Source: Kiritimatiellia bacterium (GTDB taxonomy: Bacteria > Verrucomicrobiota > Kiritimatiellia > RFP12 > UBA1067). From it: a stretch of DNA of 58,865 bases. The notes beneath the pieces were generated by a model that did no database searches, was not told where the DNA came from, and saw only the letters and a list, made by a program, of their open reading frames with translations. Position numbers and translations under genes: made by a program. The stretch covers positions 1-58,865 of the forward strand of contig JAFRBA010000128.1 in assembly GCA_017405115.1 (NCBI GenBank), given 5' to 3'. Shown piece after piece: positions 33,209-43,420 of this stretch (positions within the stretch are counted from its first letter, which is position 1; every line of letters starts with the position of its first letter).

Positions 33209-35605
33209 ATGAACAAGGCGATTTTATCCTGTTTCCTGGCAGTGGCAGGAGCGGCGGGGGCATCCGCCAAGACGCCGGCCGCCGCATACAGACTCGCGGA
33301 CGCAATAGTCGTCCACGAAGACGCATACGAAGCCGACCCGATTAAGAAGTGGGGCCTTGCGGGCTCTCGCGACATCACCAATGTGCTCAGGCGCGTCACC
33401 GGCAGGGAGATTCCGCTTTACTCCGAGTCCAGGGCGCCAACAGCCGCGAAAACCGTCATTTACGTTGGAAACACGCGCGCGGCGAAAGCTGCGGGGCTGG
33501 ATGCCGCGACGCTCAGGGACAACCAGACGTTTCGCCTTGTGACCACAAGGGGAAAGACGTTCATCCTGGCGCGGACCGGCACGGCGGCGTCCTACGGCGC
33601 GGCAGAGTTCCTGCGGCGCTCGGCAAACTGCTATTTCACGACGATTTCCGGGAACGACCCGTGCGACAGGAACCCAGACGCCGTCGCGACATGCTGTGAC
33701 GTCACCAAGACCCCGGCGATTCCCGTGCGCAACTTCTACTTCAAGGACAACCACATCTTCCGGAAAACGACTTTCCCACACATCATAGACTACACGCGTC
33801 GCCTGCGCACAAACGGAACAGGCGACGGATATCCGACGGACGGCATGGACGAGCTGGAAGGCAGGCACCGCCTCTCGCCGCAGACAATCTACCACACCTA
33901 CTACCTCTACTGTTCTGACAAGAAGTACTTCAAGGACCACCCAGAGTACTTCAGGATGAACAAACGTGGCGTGCGAGAGGCCCGCCCATTCGGCGAACTG
34001 TGCCTCACCAACCCGGACGTCAAGCGGATATGCTACGACTCCCTCGTGTCGTTCATCAAGAAGGACCGCGCCAAGGACCCCGTCAACTACCCGTGCATCT
34101 ACGACTTCTCTGAGATGGACAATTCTGGCGGATACCTCTGCAAGTGCCCGGAGTGCCTGAAGGTCGTCTCGAAGTACAACCGCAAGCCTGGCGGCAACTG
34201 GGAGGGCGGCGACGCCGGGCTGCAGCTCGAATTCGTGAACGAAATGGCGAGAAAGATCAGGAAGGAGTTCCCGGACGTCGTCATACGCACCTTCGCGTAC
34301 GTCTCGACCGAGGGATTCCCGCAGGGCATCAAGCCAGAGCCGAACGTGCTGATACAGCTATGCGACCTGTATTCAAAGTCCGACCACATGCGGCCCCTCG
34401 CCCACTCGTTCAACGACTACCGCCATTCGCTCGTGAGGGATTGGGGAAGCGCGGCGCGACATCTGCAGATATGGGACTACATGCTCTACCACGGGCCTCT
34501 GAAGACAGGTTTTCCAGAGGTGTCGGTGGACGCAATACACGCTGACGTGGAGTTCTTCCGCTCCGTCGGGCTGGAGCGCTACTTCATGGAGACCGAGTTC
34601 CACTACCAGCCGTTCTACGAACTCAACAACTTCGTGATGGCAGAGTCGACGTTCGGAACCGACAAGACTCTCGACGAACTTCTGGACATCTGGTGCCGCG
34701 TCTACGGCAAGGGCGCTCCCAAAATGCGAGAGGCAATCGACCTGCTGCGCAGAATGATCGCAGAGAACCCAATCCCCGACGGCGACTTCGACGCCTTATG
34801 CACGCAGCAATACCCGTGGCGCACCGCCGTCAACATGCGAAGCCTGCGCGACCTCGTCTTGGCAGCAAGAAGCCTTGAGACCAACCGCGACTGCCGCGCC
34901 AAGATGGCCGAAATACTGGGCGGCATCGACTTCGAGCTAATGCGACTCCTTTCCGGCAAGCCCGAGACGGCAGACGAACTGAAGACCGTCCGGGGCGAAT
35001 TCCTCGCAGCCGAAAAGGAGGCGGTCCAGGGCTCCATGACTCCATTCGCCACGGCGGACCGCCCGTTCGCCATCAAGAAGATCATGGACGAACTCGACCT
35101 CAGGGAACTTCGCTTCAAAGACCTTCCGGAGCCAGTCGCAAAGGCACCCAAGGACTCCGTCCGCTGCGCCGACTGGCGCTTTTGCTACACGCCCGAGGCA
35201 ACAGACGTGATGGAGGATCCGGACAGCGAATGCGAGAAAGTCATGCGGCTGAGGAAACCGGAGCTCGTCAAAGAGCCCCGCTACTTCTTCCCGCACGCCT
35301 ACACGTCCAGCACGGCAAGCGAAGGCACCTTTACCATAAAGAAGCTCATAAGGGACGGCAAGTACCACTGGTACAGGCTAGGCGTCGGCTGCCTTGGCGA
35401 GGGCGGGCAGATCAACTTCCCCGGGAACCGCGGATGCTTCCGCCTGTCGCGCTTCTACACCACAAGCGACGGGGCAAAGACGAATCCGAACTGGTACGAA
35501 TACTGGGTCTCGGTCAAGGTCGTTGAGCCGTTGGAAAGCGACGACTTCAACTCCGGGTTCTTCATGGACAGACTCGTTCTGCGCCGTGTCGACGCGCTGG
35601 ATTGA
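33209..35605 (+). CDS. Exported DUF4838-type glycoside hydrolase-like protein
   Basis: The 798-residue protein has a signal peptide (MNKAILSCFLAVAGAAGASA). A GH67/GH20-like N-terminal beta domain (about 25-150) carries GLAGSRDITNVLRRVTGREI. A DUF4838 core follows with KDHPEYFRMNKRGVREARPF, LCLTNPDVK and DNSGGYLCKCPEC. The family is thought to act on polysaccharides, but the substrate is not established. A C-terminal beta domain begins near residue 650. It sits between a surface beta-repeat protein and a CBM9/beta-helix protein, with 6-9 bp gaps, so the three are one operon. Confidence 0.8.
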   Translation: MNKAILSCFLAVAGAAGASAKTPAAAYRLADAIVVHEDAYEADPIKKWGLAGSRDITNVLRRVTGREIPLYSESRAPTAAKTVIYVGNTRAAKAAGLDAATLRDNQTFRLVTTRGKTFILARTGTAASYGAAEFLRRSANCYFTTISGNDPCDRNPDAVATCCDVTKTPAIPVRNFYFKDNHIFRKTTFPHIIDYTRRLRTNGTGDGYPTDGMDELEGRHRLSPQTIYHTYYLYCSDKKYFKDHPEYFRMNKRGVREARPFGELCLTNPDVKRICYDSLVSFIKKDRAKDPVNYPCIYDFSEMDNSGGYLCKCPECLKVVSKYNRKPGGNWEGGDAGLQLEFVNEMARKIRKEFPDVVIRTFAYVSTEGFPQGIKPEPNVLIQLCDLYSKSDHMRPLAHSFNDYRHSLVRDWGSAARHLQIWDYMLYHGPLKTGFPEVSVDAIHADVEFFRSVGLERYFMETEFHYQPFYELNNFVMAESTFGTDKTLDELLDIWCRVYGKGAPKMREAIDLLRRMIAENPIPDGDFDALCTQQYPWRTAVNMRSLRDLVLAARSLETNRDCRAKMAEILGGIDFELMRLLSGKPETADELKTVRGEFLAAEKEAVQGSMTPFATADRPFAIKKIMDELDLRELRFKDLPEPVAKAPKDSVRCADWRFCYTPEATDVMEDPDSECEKVMRLRKPELVKEPRYFFPHAYTSSTASEGTFTIKKLIRDGKYHWYRLGVGCLGEGGQINFPGNRGCFRLSRFYTTSDGAKTNPNWYEYWVSVKVVEPLESDDFNSGFFMDRLVLRRVDALD

Positions 35606-35611
35606 CAGTTT

Positions 35612-38600
35612 ATGAACGCAAAGACTTTTCTTGCCGTAGTGGTTTCGGCTGCATGCGCGCCACTGTCGGCCGAGGCGGCGTTCGAGATGCCGCGGCTTGT
35701 GAAAGCCCCTGTCATAGACGGAACTAGTTCGGAAGGCGAATGGGATGGAGCGCTACGCTTCTCCGAACCATGCCTCCACCAAGGCATAAGGAAGGCGTCC
35801 GGCGAAATCGACCCACGCCGCTGCGACGTGTCGCTTGCCTGGGACGAGTCCGTGATCTACATCCGGTGCCGCGCGGAGACGGCGCCGGGCAACATGCTGA
35901 TGCTCGCATCCGGCGTCCACTCCGCCTACATGGACGACAACTTCGAATTCCACTTCGACCCGCCGAAGTCGTTCAGAACCGCCGAATCGAAGAAGTTCGG
36001 GGTGTTCCAGCTGATCATAAACTGCAACGGCGAGACGTATACGCACCACTACAACCCAGGATACGGACTGCCTGCGGCGCCATGGAAGCTGAGAAACGTC
36101 CAAATCGCCAACACGGTCAAGGACGACGTGTGGACGCTTGAGGCGGCGATTCCGGCGCAGGACCTCGGCGGGGAGAAGTTCGCTCCGGATGAATGGGGAT
36201 TCATCTTCACGCGCGGCTATCGCGCTGGGGGCTTTGACTGCGCCACGCTCCCGGCGTACATCGGCGGCGGATACGAAGAGCCAGCGTCATATACAAGAAT
36301 CGCGCTTTCGCCCGATGTCGGCGCAAAGCCCGGGGGATTCATCCCGGGCTTCACTCGCCCCAAGGCGGCGTTCGACTGGAAGGACCTGTCGAACTGCGTC
36401 AACCCTGCGGCTCGAGTCAAAAAGGAAATAGACGGCTTCATCAAGTGGTATCCGTCGCTCAACGCGTTCACGCTCGACCTGTCCGTAGACGAACAACGCC
36501 TGGATGAAAACCTGACACTCCGGCTGGAGGGCGTCTGCGAATATGCCGTAAAAGCAGATGCGCGGCGAATCCACCGCGTCGTGCCCGTCGGAAGGAAACT
36601 GGATGACGGCTCCTATCGTCTTTCGCTGGTGGACGCAAAGGGCTCCACAGTTCTTGAAAAGACGTTTAGGGCCAAGGACTATCCGTGGCTCCACGAACGC
36701 AAGGGCGAGGAGCAGACGCTCCTTCCCGGGTTTACCGTCCCGGAGGTGCGTGGGAGATCGGTCTGCTGCGTTCTCAGAGAGTACGACCTCGGCGATAACG
36801 GCTTCCCGCGCGATGTGGTCGCGAAGGGAGAGCCCATTCTCGACTGCCCGATGGCCCTGTACGGGGAAAGGGCCGGGCAGCGCATAGACATCGGCGCTGA
36901 CAACCGCCTTGCAATCGCCAAGCCGGAGGCCTTGGCCGTTGAGTGGCAGTCAAAGGGCACGGCATATTCGCTCAGCGGACGGCTCGAGCAGGATGGTCTT
37001 ATACGATACGAACTTGATTTTGCCGACATCGCCGCGTTTGACCGCATCTCACTTGAGATTCGCCTTCGTCGGGGACTGGCCCCGCTCTTTCATGCCTGTG
37101 GCGAGGGCATCCGCTCCAACCCCGCCGGATTCGTGCCGCAGGGAACAGGCGTGGTATTTCACAGCTCCTCCATCCCTCAGCTCAATTCCGACAACTTCAT
37201 ACCATACTGCTGGATTGGTGCCGACGAACGCGGCATAGCTTTCGCCGCCGACACCGACGAGGGATGGCTGCACGATACGAAAGGCGAACGCGACGCCGTA
37301 GAGCTCGTCCGCCACCCTGACGGATCGGTATCCCTGTTGGCAAATTTCATCAATGGGCGGCTTGGGGACAGACCCCGCAGGCGGCTTGTCTTTGCCGTGC
37401 AGGCGTCGCCGGTCAAGCGCCGCCCGGAAGGATGGCGCGGATGGTCGGACGGCTTCGACTACATCGGCACAAGAAACTGCAACGGCGCATGGTCCCCTCC
37501 GCAGTGGGGCAGCTTCACCGACTGGGCCGCGCGGTATCCCGCGTTTCTTGACTGGTCGTACATCCGCCGGATGTCGGAGATGTCGCGCACGGGCGCATTC
37601 GACCATTCGTATTTTGAGAAGTGGATCGAACGCGTTTCGTCGGCAAGCCCCGAGGACGCGGCGTGGATCGCGTCGATGACGGCCGAGAAGCGTCGGGAAT
37701 ACGTGTCGAACGCGGTGAACAGCACAAAGGAACGCACACTCCAGCTGGCCGGGAAGGACAATCCCGTCATCTACCCGTATACCTGCAACAGGGAACTGAC
37801 GAAGTGGCTTCCGGAAAACGCGATCATGAAGGACGAGTGGGAGGAGTCGGAGTCGGCGGTCGTAGGTGGCTCGTACCGCGAATACGCGCTTTACTATCTG
37901 GAGAAGATGATCGAAAACGGGTTCAACGGCGTCTACAACGACAACTCGTACTTCTTCTGCAACTTCTCGTGGGCCACCGGCGACGCGTGGATAGACGACG
38001 ACGGCAAGGTGCACCCGTCATACGGGCTCTGGAACTCCCGCGAATACCACAGGCGCCAGGCCACGCTTTTCGTGCAGCACGGGATTTCCCCGTGGATAAC
38101 AGTGCACCACACCAACGGCAACATACTGCCGACCCTCGGGTTCATAACGAATACCATGGGCATGGAGTGGAAATACGGCACCAACGATTTTCAGGAGCGC
38201 TTCACGCCAGACTACATCCGCGCCGTATGCCAGGGAGGCCAGGGAGGGGTATACCCGACCGTGCTAGACGGCATCCTCATGATAAAGGACAGCGCCGAAA
38301 GGAAACGCGTCAGCCGCACAATGCTTGCCGTTCTCCTGCCGCACGAAGTGCGGCCTACGATTCCTCGTCGGTCCGACAGAGGCGAAGTCGCAGGCGTCCT
38401 GCAGAAGCTTGTCGACTGGGGAATAGGGGAACCGGACTGCGTATATGCTGCATACTGGGACGAATCATGTCCGATCCGATGCTCAGACACGAACGTGCTG
38501 GTGTCGGTCTACCGCCGCGGAGACCGATACCTGGCCGTATGCGGTAGCTGGGCGAACAAAGACTTGACCGTGCGCCTGGAGCTCAAGGACGGTGCGCCGA

Positions 38601-39733
38601 TCCGCCGGGCCATGGACGCGGAAACCGGCGACGCGCTGCAGGCCGGCGGAAACCGCGCTGTGCTTGCAATCGCGCGCCATGACTTCGCAATGGTCGAGAT
38701 CGACTGCGGCGAAGACAGGGGGATCTACGTGGACAACTGCCGCGGAGACGATGCCGGCGACGGTTCCGCGGCCAGGCCATTCAGGACAATCGCAAAGGGA
38801 CTGGATGCGCTGAAACCCGGTGGCACGCTTCGCCTGATCGCGAACGAAAAGCCATACCGCGAACAGTTGCTTGTCAGCGCCCGTCACTCTGGGCGGCCTG
38901 GTGCGCCTACGATAATAGACGGCGGCGGAGCGACAATCGACGGGCTTGTGGACGACACGAAATGGAAGGACGAGGGAAACGACGTCTTCTCCTTCAGCCT
39001 GTTCAACAACGCATGGCCGATGAACAAGGACGGTCATTGGTGCGGAGGCTTCCCTCTCGTGTGGCTTGGCGAACGTCCAGGAGAGAACTCCGTGTCCCTA
39101 GAGGGGCTTAGGCCTGGATCGTATTTCCTCAGGAAGATGGCGGGAGCGCCCGATCACGACAGGCTTTACGTCAAGCTCGATACGGGCAGGCGCCCGGAGT
39201 CTTATCCTGTGTGGGCCATGGCATACCGCCACAATGTCTGCATGACGTCATGCGCCAACGTACGCGTCAGGAACATTGTAGTCCGAAACCAGCCCTGGGA
39301 CTGCTTCTCGCTGAATTGCGCGACCAATTGCGTCCTTGAGAACCTTGACGGGAGCCAAGCAATGGACCAGGGCATCAGTTCGCACAGCTGCGTCGGCATT
39401 AAGGTGGTGAATTCCAGGTTCCACCACAATGCCGGCGGAGGAATAGTCGACGTGAACATCCCGAAGCATCCATTTTGCTCGGTCTCGTACTACGGATGCA
39501 CGGTCGACCACAACATCTACCGGCGTCCAGTCGAGTTCTACGGAGCTATCCCCGGAAAGGACGCCATCGAGAATTCGGCGGGATACTACAGGATGTACAA
39601 CTGCCGTGTGTTCTCGAACGACCTTTCGCGCGCCGGCGGCAGGGTCGTCCACCACGATTCAAACGCATTCGTATCGATAGACGACTGCGACCTGCAGGAC
39701 GGCATGTGCGTGCCGTCCATGCTCGGGAACTGA
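35612..39733 (+). CDS. Exported three-part protein: CBM9-like, glycoside hydrolase-like, parallel beta-helix
   Basis: The 1373-residue protein has a signal peptide (1-22). Residues about 25-245 are a CBM9-like carbohydrate-binding domain (VIDGTSSEGEWDGALRFSEP, DDNFEFHFDP). Residues about 270-1000 resemble the DUF6067/glycoside-hydrolase group (WSPPQWGSF, YPYTCNRELTKW, GVYNDNSYFF). Residues about 1035-1373 are a right-handed beta-helix that begins DNCRGDDAGDGSAARPFRTI and holds NVRVRNIVVRN. A signal peptide, a binding module and two potential catalytic modules point to extracellular breakdown of a complex polysaccharide. It is the last gene of the glycan operon. The boundaries are approximate. 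Confidence 0.75.
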   Translation: MNAKTFLAVVVSAACAPLSAEAAFEMPRLVKAPVIDGTSSEGEWDGALRFSEPCLHQGIRKASGEIDPRRCDVSLAWDESVIYIRCRAETAPGNMLMLASGVHSAYMDDNFEFHFDPPKSFRTAESKKFGVFQLIINCNGETYTHHYNPGYGLPAAPWKLRNVQIANTVKDDVWTLEAAIPAQDLGGEKFAPDEWGFIFTRGYRAGGFDCATLPAYIGGGYEEPASYTRIALSPDVGAKPGGFIPGFTRPKAAFDWKDLSNCVNPAARVKKEIDGFIKWYPSLNAFTLDLSVDEQRLDENLTLRLEGVCEYAVKADARRIHRVVPVGRKLDDGSYRLSLVDAKGSTVLEKTFRAKDYPWLHERKGEEQTLLPGFTVPEVRGRSVCCVLREYDLGDNGFPRDVVAKGEPILDCPMALYGERAGQRIDIGADNRLAIAKPEALAVEWQSKGTAYSLSGRLEQDGLIRYELDFADIAAFDRISLEIRLRRGLAPLFHACGEGIRSNPAGFVPQGTGVVFHSSSIPQLNSDNFIPYCWIGADERGIAFAADTDEGWLHDTKGERDAVELVRHPDGSVSLLANFINGRLGDRPRRRLVFAVQASPVKRRPEGWRGWSDGFDYIGTRNCNGAWSPPQWGSFTDWAARYPAFLDWSYIRRMSEMSRTGAFDHSYFEKWIERVSSASPEDAAWIASMTAEKRREYVSNAVNSTKERTLQLAGKDNPVIYPYTCNRELTKWLPENAIMKDEWEESESAVVGGSYREYALYYLEKMIENGFNGVYNDNSYFFCNFSWATGDAWIDDDGKVHPSYGLWNSREYHRRQATLFVQHGISPWITVHHTNGNILPTLGFITNTMGMEWKYGTNDFQERFTPDYIRAVCQGGQGGVYPTVLDGILMIKDSAERKRVSRTMLAVLLPHEVRPTIPRRSDRGEVAGVLQKLVDWGIGEPDCVYAAYWDESCPIRCSDTNVLVSVYRRGDRYLAVCGSWANKDLTVRLELKDGAPIRRAMDAETGDALQAGGNRAVLAIARHDFAMVEIDCGEDRGIYVDNCRGDDAGDGSAARPFRTIAKGLDALKPGGTLRLIANEKPYREQLLVSARHSGRPGAPTIIDGGGATIDGLVDDTKWKDEGNDVFSFSLFNNAWPMNKDGHWCGGFPLVWLGERPGENSVSLEGLRPGSYFLRKMAGAPDHDRLYVKLDTGRRPESYPVWAMAYRHNVCMTSCANVRVRNIVVRNQPWDCFSLNCATNCVLENLDGSQAMDQGISSHSCVGIKVVNSRFHHNAGGGIVDVNIPKHPFCSVSYYGCTVDHNIYRRPVEFYGAIPGKDAIENSAGYYRMYNCRVFSNDLSRAGGRVVHHDSNAFVSIDDCDLQDGMCVPSMLGN

Positions 39734-39852
39734 ATGTTCTGGAGGAGAGGATGACAAGTCAATGGAGTGACCGTAGCAACCTGCAAAGGGGGGGGGGGAG
39801 TGATGAGTTTCAAAAGTTGGCTTTCCGCCACGTGCGTATTCGCCGCCGCCAT

Positions 39853-40113
39853 GTGCACTGCGGCGACATCACCGACCTCGGATATGTGGCGCAGCTTGAC
39901 GTGTTCGCGTCGGTCTGGCGGCGCACGATGCCGGCCGGAATTCCGCTCGTCGCGGCCTTCGGCAACCGCGACATGTCCGATACGTCGAAGATGCCCGAAG
40001 AGCGGCGCGAGGCCGACCGCAGCCGGCTGATCCTCGCCGATCCGGCCGCGGCGATGAAGATGGTCTGCGGGTGGAGCGGGGAGTTCGGCGTGCGCGCGCT
40101 CGAGGTCAAGTAG
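39853..40113 (+). pseudogene. Fragment of a duplicated metallophosphatase
   Basis: Bases 39853-40110 match 41929-42186 over 258 bp without gaps and with about six differences. In frame it reads from HCGDITDLGYVAQLDVFASV to GVRALEVK, then stops at once. It has no start region, signal peptide or C-terminal part. A ten-G run and unrelated sequence precede it (39784-39852). The remnant lies 110 bp before the DUF4143 ATPase gene. Confidence 0.85.
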
Positions 40114-40162
40114 AACAGGCGGGGCCAAGCCCCTGCAGATGCGATATTGGTAAAAATCACCG

Positions 40163-40191
40163 TTGATTTTAGCCAACCTGTGTGATATAAT
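40163..40191 (+). promoter_or_regulatory. Promoter of the DUF4143 ATPase gene
   Basis: TTGATT (40163-40168) and TATAAT (40186-40191) are 17 bp apart, 31 nt before the ATG at 40223. Confidence 0.7.
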
Positions 40192-40222
40192 ACCGTCCGA
40201 AATATCCAAGAAGGGTGGTTTG

Positions 40223-41626
40223 ATGATTGATCGAAGAGCCTTATGTTACCTAAAAGAGTGGAAAACTCGTCATACTCGCAAGCCTCTTGTTTTGCGTGGC
40301 GCAAGGCAAGTTGGTAAAACGAAGTTGGCTGCGGACTTGTTCGGAAAGAACGAGTTCGAGTCTGTCGTTGAAATCAATTTTGAAGCCAGGCACGAATACG
40401 CTGAATATTTTCGCTCAAATGATCCGGCGAAGATAGTGGCACTGTTGGAAACCACAGCCGGAAAGCGAATTATAGATGGCAACACACTGCTTTTTCTAGA
40501 CGAGATTCAAGCAGAACCGCAGGTTCTCGCGTCGCTTCGTTATTTCTATGAGAAACGACCTTCTCTTCATGTGATTGCAGCTGGGTCCCTCCTTGAGTTC
40601 GCACTTCAGGAATTTGAATACTCAATGCCCGTCGGGAGAGTGGAATACCTGTTCTTGGAGCCGCTTTCGTTTGAGGAGTTTCTGCCTGCGATTGGTGCTC
40701 AGTCGTTGGCGGATTGGATTGCCACATATTCGCCTGGCGACCAGGTGCCCGACGCCTTCCATGCTGAACTGATGGAAAAAGTGCTGCTCTATTGGATGGT
40801 CGGTGGGCTGCCGGAAGCCGTTAGCGTCTATGCGGAAACACACTCTCTGCTCGAGGTCGAACGTGTGCAGCAGACTTTGATCGAGACCTACATGGAAGAC
40901 TTCGCCAAATATCGCAAGAGAGTCCCGCGCGAGATGCTGGAGGCGGTGTTCACTTCGTTGCCTCAGCAGATCGGGCGGAAGTTCTCCTACGTCGAAGTAA
41001 GTCGCGATGCCCGGTCGAGGGAGATTGCCGCCGCCGTTGAACTTCTGCGGAAGGCAAGGGTATTGACGCGAGTCAACAGATCGCCGGGGAATGGCGTTCC
41101 CATAGGCGCGGGCGAAGACGTGCGGAATTTCAAGGCATATGCCCTTGACATTGGTCTTTGCGCAAGGCAGCTTGGCTTGTCGATCTCAACGGTCAGGCTG
41201 CCAATCGACGGTCGGTTCATGTCGCAGCGCGGGGGCTTTTGCGAACAATTCGTGGCAGAAAACCTGAAATGCGCCGAACCTGAGCACATCGACCATTCGC
41301 TGCATCATTGGGAAAGAATGAGGTCCGGGTCTGATGCAGAGGTTGATTTTCTCATGCAGGTCGGCCCGCATGTGGTTCCAGTCGAGGTCAAGGCTGGCGC
41401 TACAGGTTCCATGAAATCCCTGCATCAGTACTTGCTTGAGAAGGGACGCGATTTTGGAGTCAGGATAAACGGCGACAAGCCGTCGTATGTCGAGACCACA
41501 TTTACGGCACCCAATGGCGGGACGCATCCGTTTAGGCTCCTTTCGCTGCCGTTTTATCTATGCGGACAGTTCAGACGTCTTGCAGAGGCTGCACTTGCGG
41601 GAGAATCAAAGGCATGTAGGCCGTGA
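40223..41626 (+). CDS. AAA_14/DUF4143 ATPase
   Basis: The 467-residue protein has Walker A GARQVGKT (about 26-33), Walker B TLLFLDEIQ, the AAA_14 arginine region and a C-terminal DUF4143 domain. The DUF4143 domain ends in a PD-(D/E)XK-like motif (EVDFLMQVGPHVVPVEVKAG). Members are common in anaerobes with many copies per genome and unknown role, often on mobile DNA. The gene is less GC-rich than its neighbours, has its own promoter and lies between two copies of a 258-bp duplication, which suggests arrival by insertion or recombination. A purine-rich AAGGGTGG precedes the ATG. Confidence 0.85.
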   Translation: MIDRRALCYLKEWKTRHTRKPLVLRGARQVGKTKLAADLFGKNEFESVVEINFEARHEYAEYFRSNDPAKIVALLETTAGKRIIDGNTLLFLDEIQAEPQVLASLRYFYEKRPSLHVIAAGSLLEFALQEFEYSMPVGRVEYLFLEPLSFEEFLPAIGAQSLADWIATYSPGDQVPDAFHAELMEKVLLYWMVGGLPEAVSVYAETHSLLEVERVQQTLIETYMEDFAKYRKRVPREMLEAVFTSLPQQIGRKFSYVEVSRDARSREIAAAVELLRKARVLTRVNRSPGNGVPIGAGEDVRNFKAYALDIGLCARQLGLSISTVRLPIDGRFMSQRGGFCEQFVAENLKCAEPEHIDHSLHHWERMRSGSDAEVDFLMQVGPHVVPVEVKAGATGSMKSLHQYLLEKGRDFGVRINGDKPSYVETTFTAPNGGTHPFRLLSLPFYLCGQFRRLAEAALAGESKACRP

Positions 41627-41721
41627 GCCGTAATAATACTCTCCGTCTTCAGCCATATCGGAGTGTAGGCGGTGGCCACCGTCGCTGTCCCAGTAGATTG
41701 CAAAACCGTAATGAGGATGAA

Positions 41722-42461
41722 ATGACAAGACGTGCTTTCATCGGGCGCACGCTTTCGTGCGGAGCGCTGTTCGCGGCGTCGCGTCTGCCGGCGTTCGCCG
41801 ACACGTCTGCCGGCGACGGCGTGATCAGGATCGGGGTGATTTCCGATACCCATGTCACTGGTCCGGAGTCGGCGGAGCGGCTTGCCGAGGCGCTGGAGTT
41901 CTTCGCCAGGCGGCGGGTGGACGCAGTCGTGCACTGCGGCGACATCGCCGACCTCGGATATGTGGCGCAGCTTGACGTGTTCGCGTCCGTCTGGCGGCGC
42001 ACGATGCCGGCCGGAGTTCCGCTCGTCGCGGCCTTCGGCAACCGCGACATGTCCGATACGTCGAAGATGCCCGAAGAGCGGCGCGAGGCCGACCGCGTCC
42101 GGCTGATCCTCGCCGATCCGGCCGCGGCGATGAAGAGGGTCTGCGGGTGGAGCGGGGAGTTCGGCGTGCGCGCGCTCGAGGTCAAGGGCGTTGCGCTTGT
42201 CGCCGCGGACTGGCGGCATGAGGGCGAGCTGGAGAAGTTCCTGTCGACGCGGCCCGACCTGCGCAAGACTGGTCGCGTCGCGCGCCTGGCGAGTTCGTCT
42301 TCGCGCAGTGGAACATCGGCCATTTCTGCTTTGGGAAGCGCAGCGACACGGATGTCACGGCGGCGGACTCTGCCGCGCGCGCGGCAGAGTACAGGCGCCA
42401 GCTGGACGCGCTTCTCCTGAGCGACCACCGCCTGCTCGTCTGCCGCCTCAGGGCGAAGTGA
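41722..42461 (+). pseudogene. Frameshifted Tat-exported metallophosphatase
   Basis: The frame opens with a twin-arginine signal (MTRRAFIGRTLSCG...LPAFA) and calcineurin-like motifs: GVISDTHV, VVHCGDIAD and FGNRDM. Near 42280-42290 the coding signal changes frame. The first frame continues into Ser/Arg-rich nonsense to 42420. Another frame reads GEFVFAQWNIGHFCFGKRSD and ends at 42459-42461 with a plausible C-terminus. The histidine-bearing metal-binding segment expected in between is missing. A sequencing error is possible, but the damaged second copy at 39853 supports real decay. Confidence 0.75.
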
Positions 42462-42524
42462 CGCTCGCTTGGACGTGCCCCCGTCGCCGGCGACTCGTGT
42501 CGGTTGCGCTTTGCGCATGGTTTA

Positions 42525-42533
42525 TGGTATACT
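42525..42533 (+). promoter_or_regulatory. Extended -10 (TGGTATACT)
   Basis: The box ends 15 nt before the ATG at 42549 and 9 nt before an in-frame GTG at 42543, with no Shine-Dalgarno. Translation could begin at the GTG on a leaderless mRNA. Confidence 0.55.
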
Positions 42534-42548
42534 CCGCAAAAAGTGAAG

Positions 42549-43394
42549 ATGGTCTACCTTTTTGTCGACGGCATCGGTTTGCGAGAGCCGGCTCTGGACA
42601 ACCCGGTGAACGCCGAGGTCTGCCCTACCCTTTGGCGGCTTCTCGAGCGCCACGTAAAGCCGATTGACGCCTGCCTGGGGGTGGAAGGTCTTCCCCAGAG
42701 CGCCACAGGGCAGGCGACGATGTTCACAGGGGTAAACTGCGCGGCGGCGATGGGGCGACACTGCGAGGGCTTCCCCGGCCCTGCGCTGCGCAAGATAATA
42801 GAGTCGAACAACATTTTCCTCGAACTCAAGCGCCGTGGGCGGAGCATAACCTTCGCAGACGCATATCTGATCGACTCGGTGGACGAACTGGCCCTGAGGC
42901 GCTTCAAGTCCGTGACCACGGTGATGGCGCTGACCGTTCCGGAGTCCGTGACGACTGCAGATGACCTCATGGCAGATCATGCGCTGATGCAGGACCTGAC
43001 TCGCGAGACGATTCAAGACCGATATCCGGACATTCCCGTGATACCTCCCCAGCGAGCGGCAGAACACCTCTTCGCGCTTGCGCTCGACAGCGACTTCACG
43101 CTGTTCGAGTTCTTCCAGACGGACGTCGCGGGGCATTCAATGGACTACGCGCGCGCGTGCGCGGTGCTCAGGGTCTACGACAGGTTCCTCGCGGCGCTCG
43201 TCCACTTCGTGGAGGCAGCCGGCATAACGCTGGTCATGACGTCCGACCACGGCAACATAGAGTCCATAGGCGAGCGCGGCCACACCCGCAACCCGGTTCC
43301 ATTCGTCGTGTTCGGCCCCCAGGAGAGGCAGATACGCGACAGGGTGTCGTCGCTGGTGGACGTCATGCCGTCGCTGCTGGAAGCTTTCGGATGA
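42549..43394 (+). CDS. Metalloenzyme of the alkaline-phosphatase/phosphoglycerate-mutase superfamily
   Basis: The 281-residue protein shows the metal-binding pattern of the superfamily: FVDGIG at the N-terminus, GLPQSATGQATMFTG with the nucleophile Ser/Thr, TDVAGHS, MTSDHGNIE and GHTRNPVPFVVFG. It lacks the size of cofactor-independent phosphoglycerate mutase (about 510 residues) and may act on another phosphate ester. An in-frame GTG at 42543 is an alternative start because of the close upstream -10 box. It stands alone, 278 bp before hom. Confidence 0.75.
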   Translation: MVYLFVDGIGLREPALDNPVNAEVCPTLWRLLERHVKPIDACLGVEGLPQSATGQATMFTGVNCAAAMGRHCEGFPGPALRKIIESNNIFLELKRRGRSITFADAYLIDSVDELALRRFKSVTTVMALTVPESVTTADDLMADHALMQDLTRETIQDRYPDIPVIPPQRAAEHLFALALDSDFTLFEFFQTDVAGHSMDYARACAVLRVYDRFLAALVHFVEAAGITLVMTSDHGNIESIGERGHTRNPVPFVVFGPQERQIRDRVSSLVDVMPSLLEAFG

Positions 43395-43420
43395 CGCGGA
43401 GACGTACGGAAGGCGGGGCG

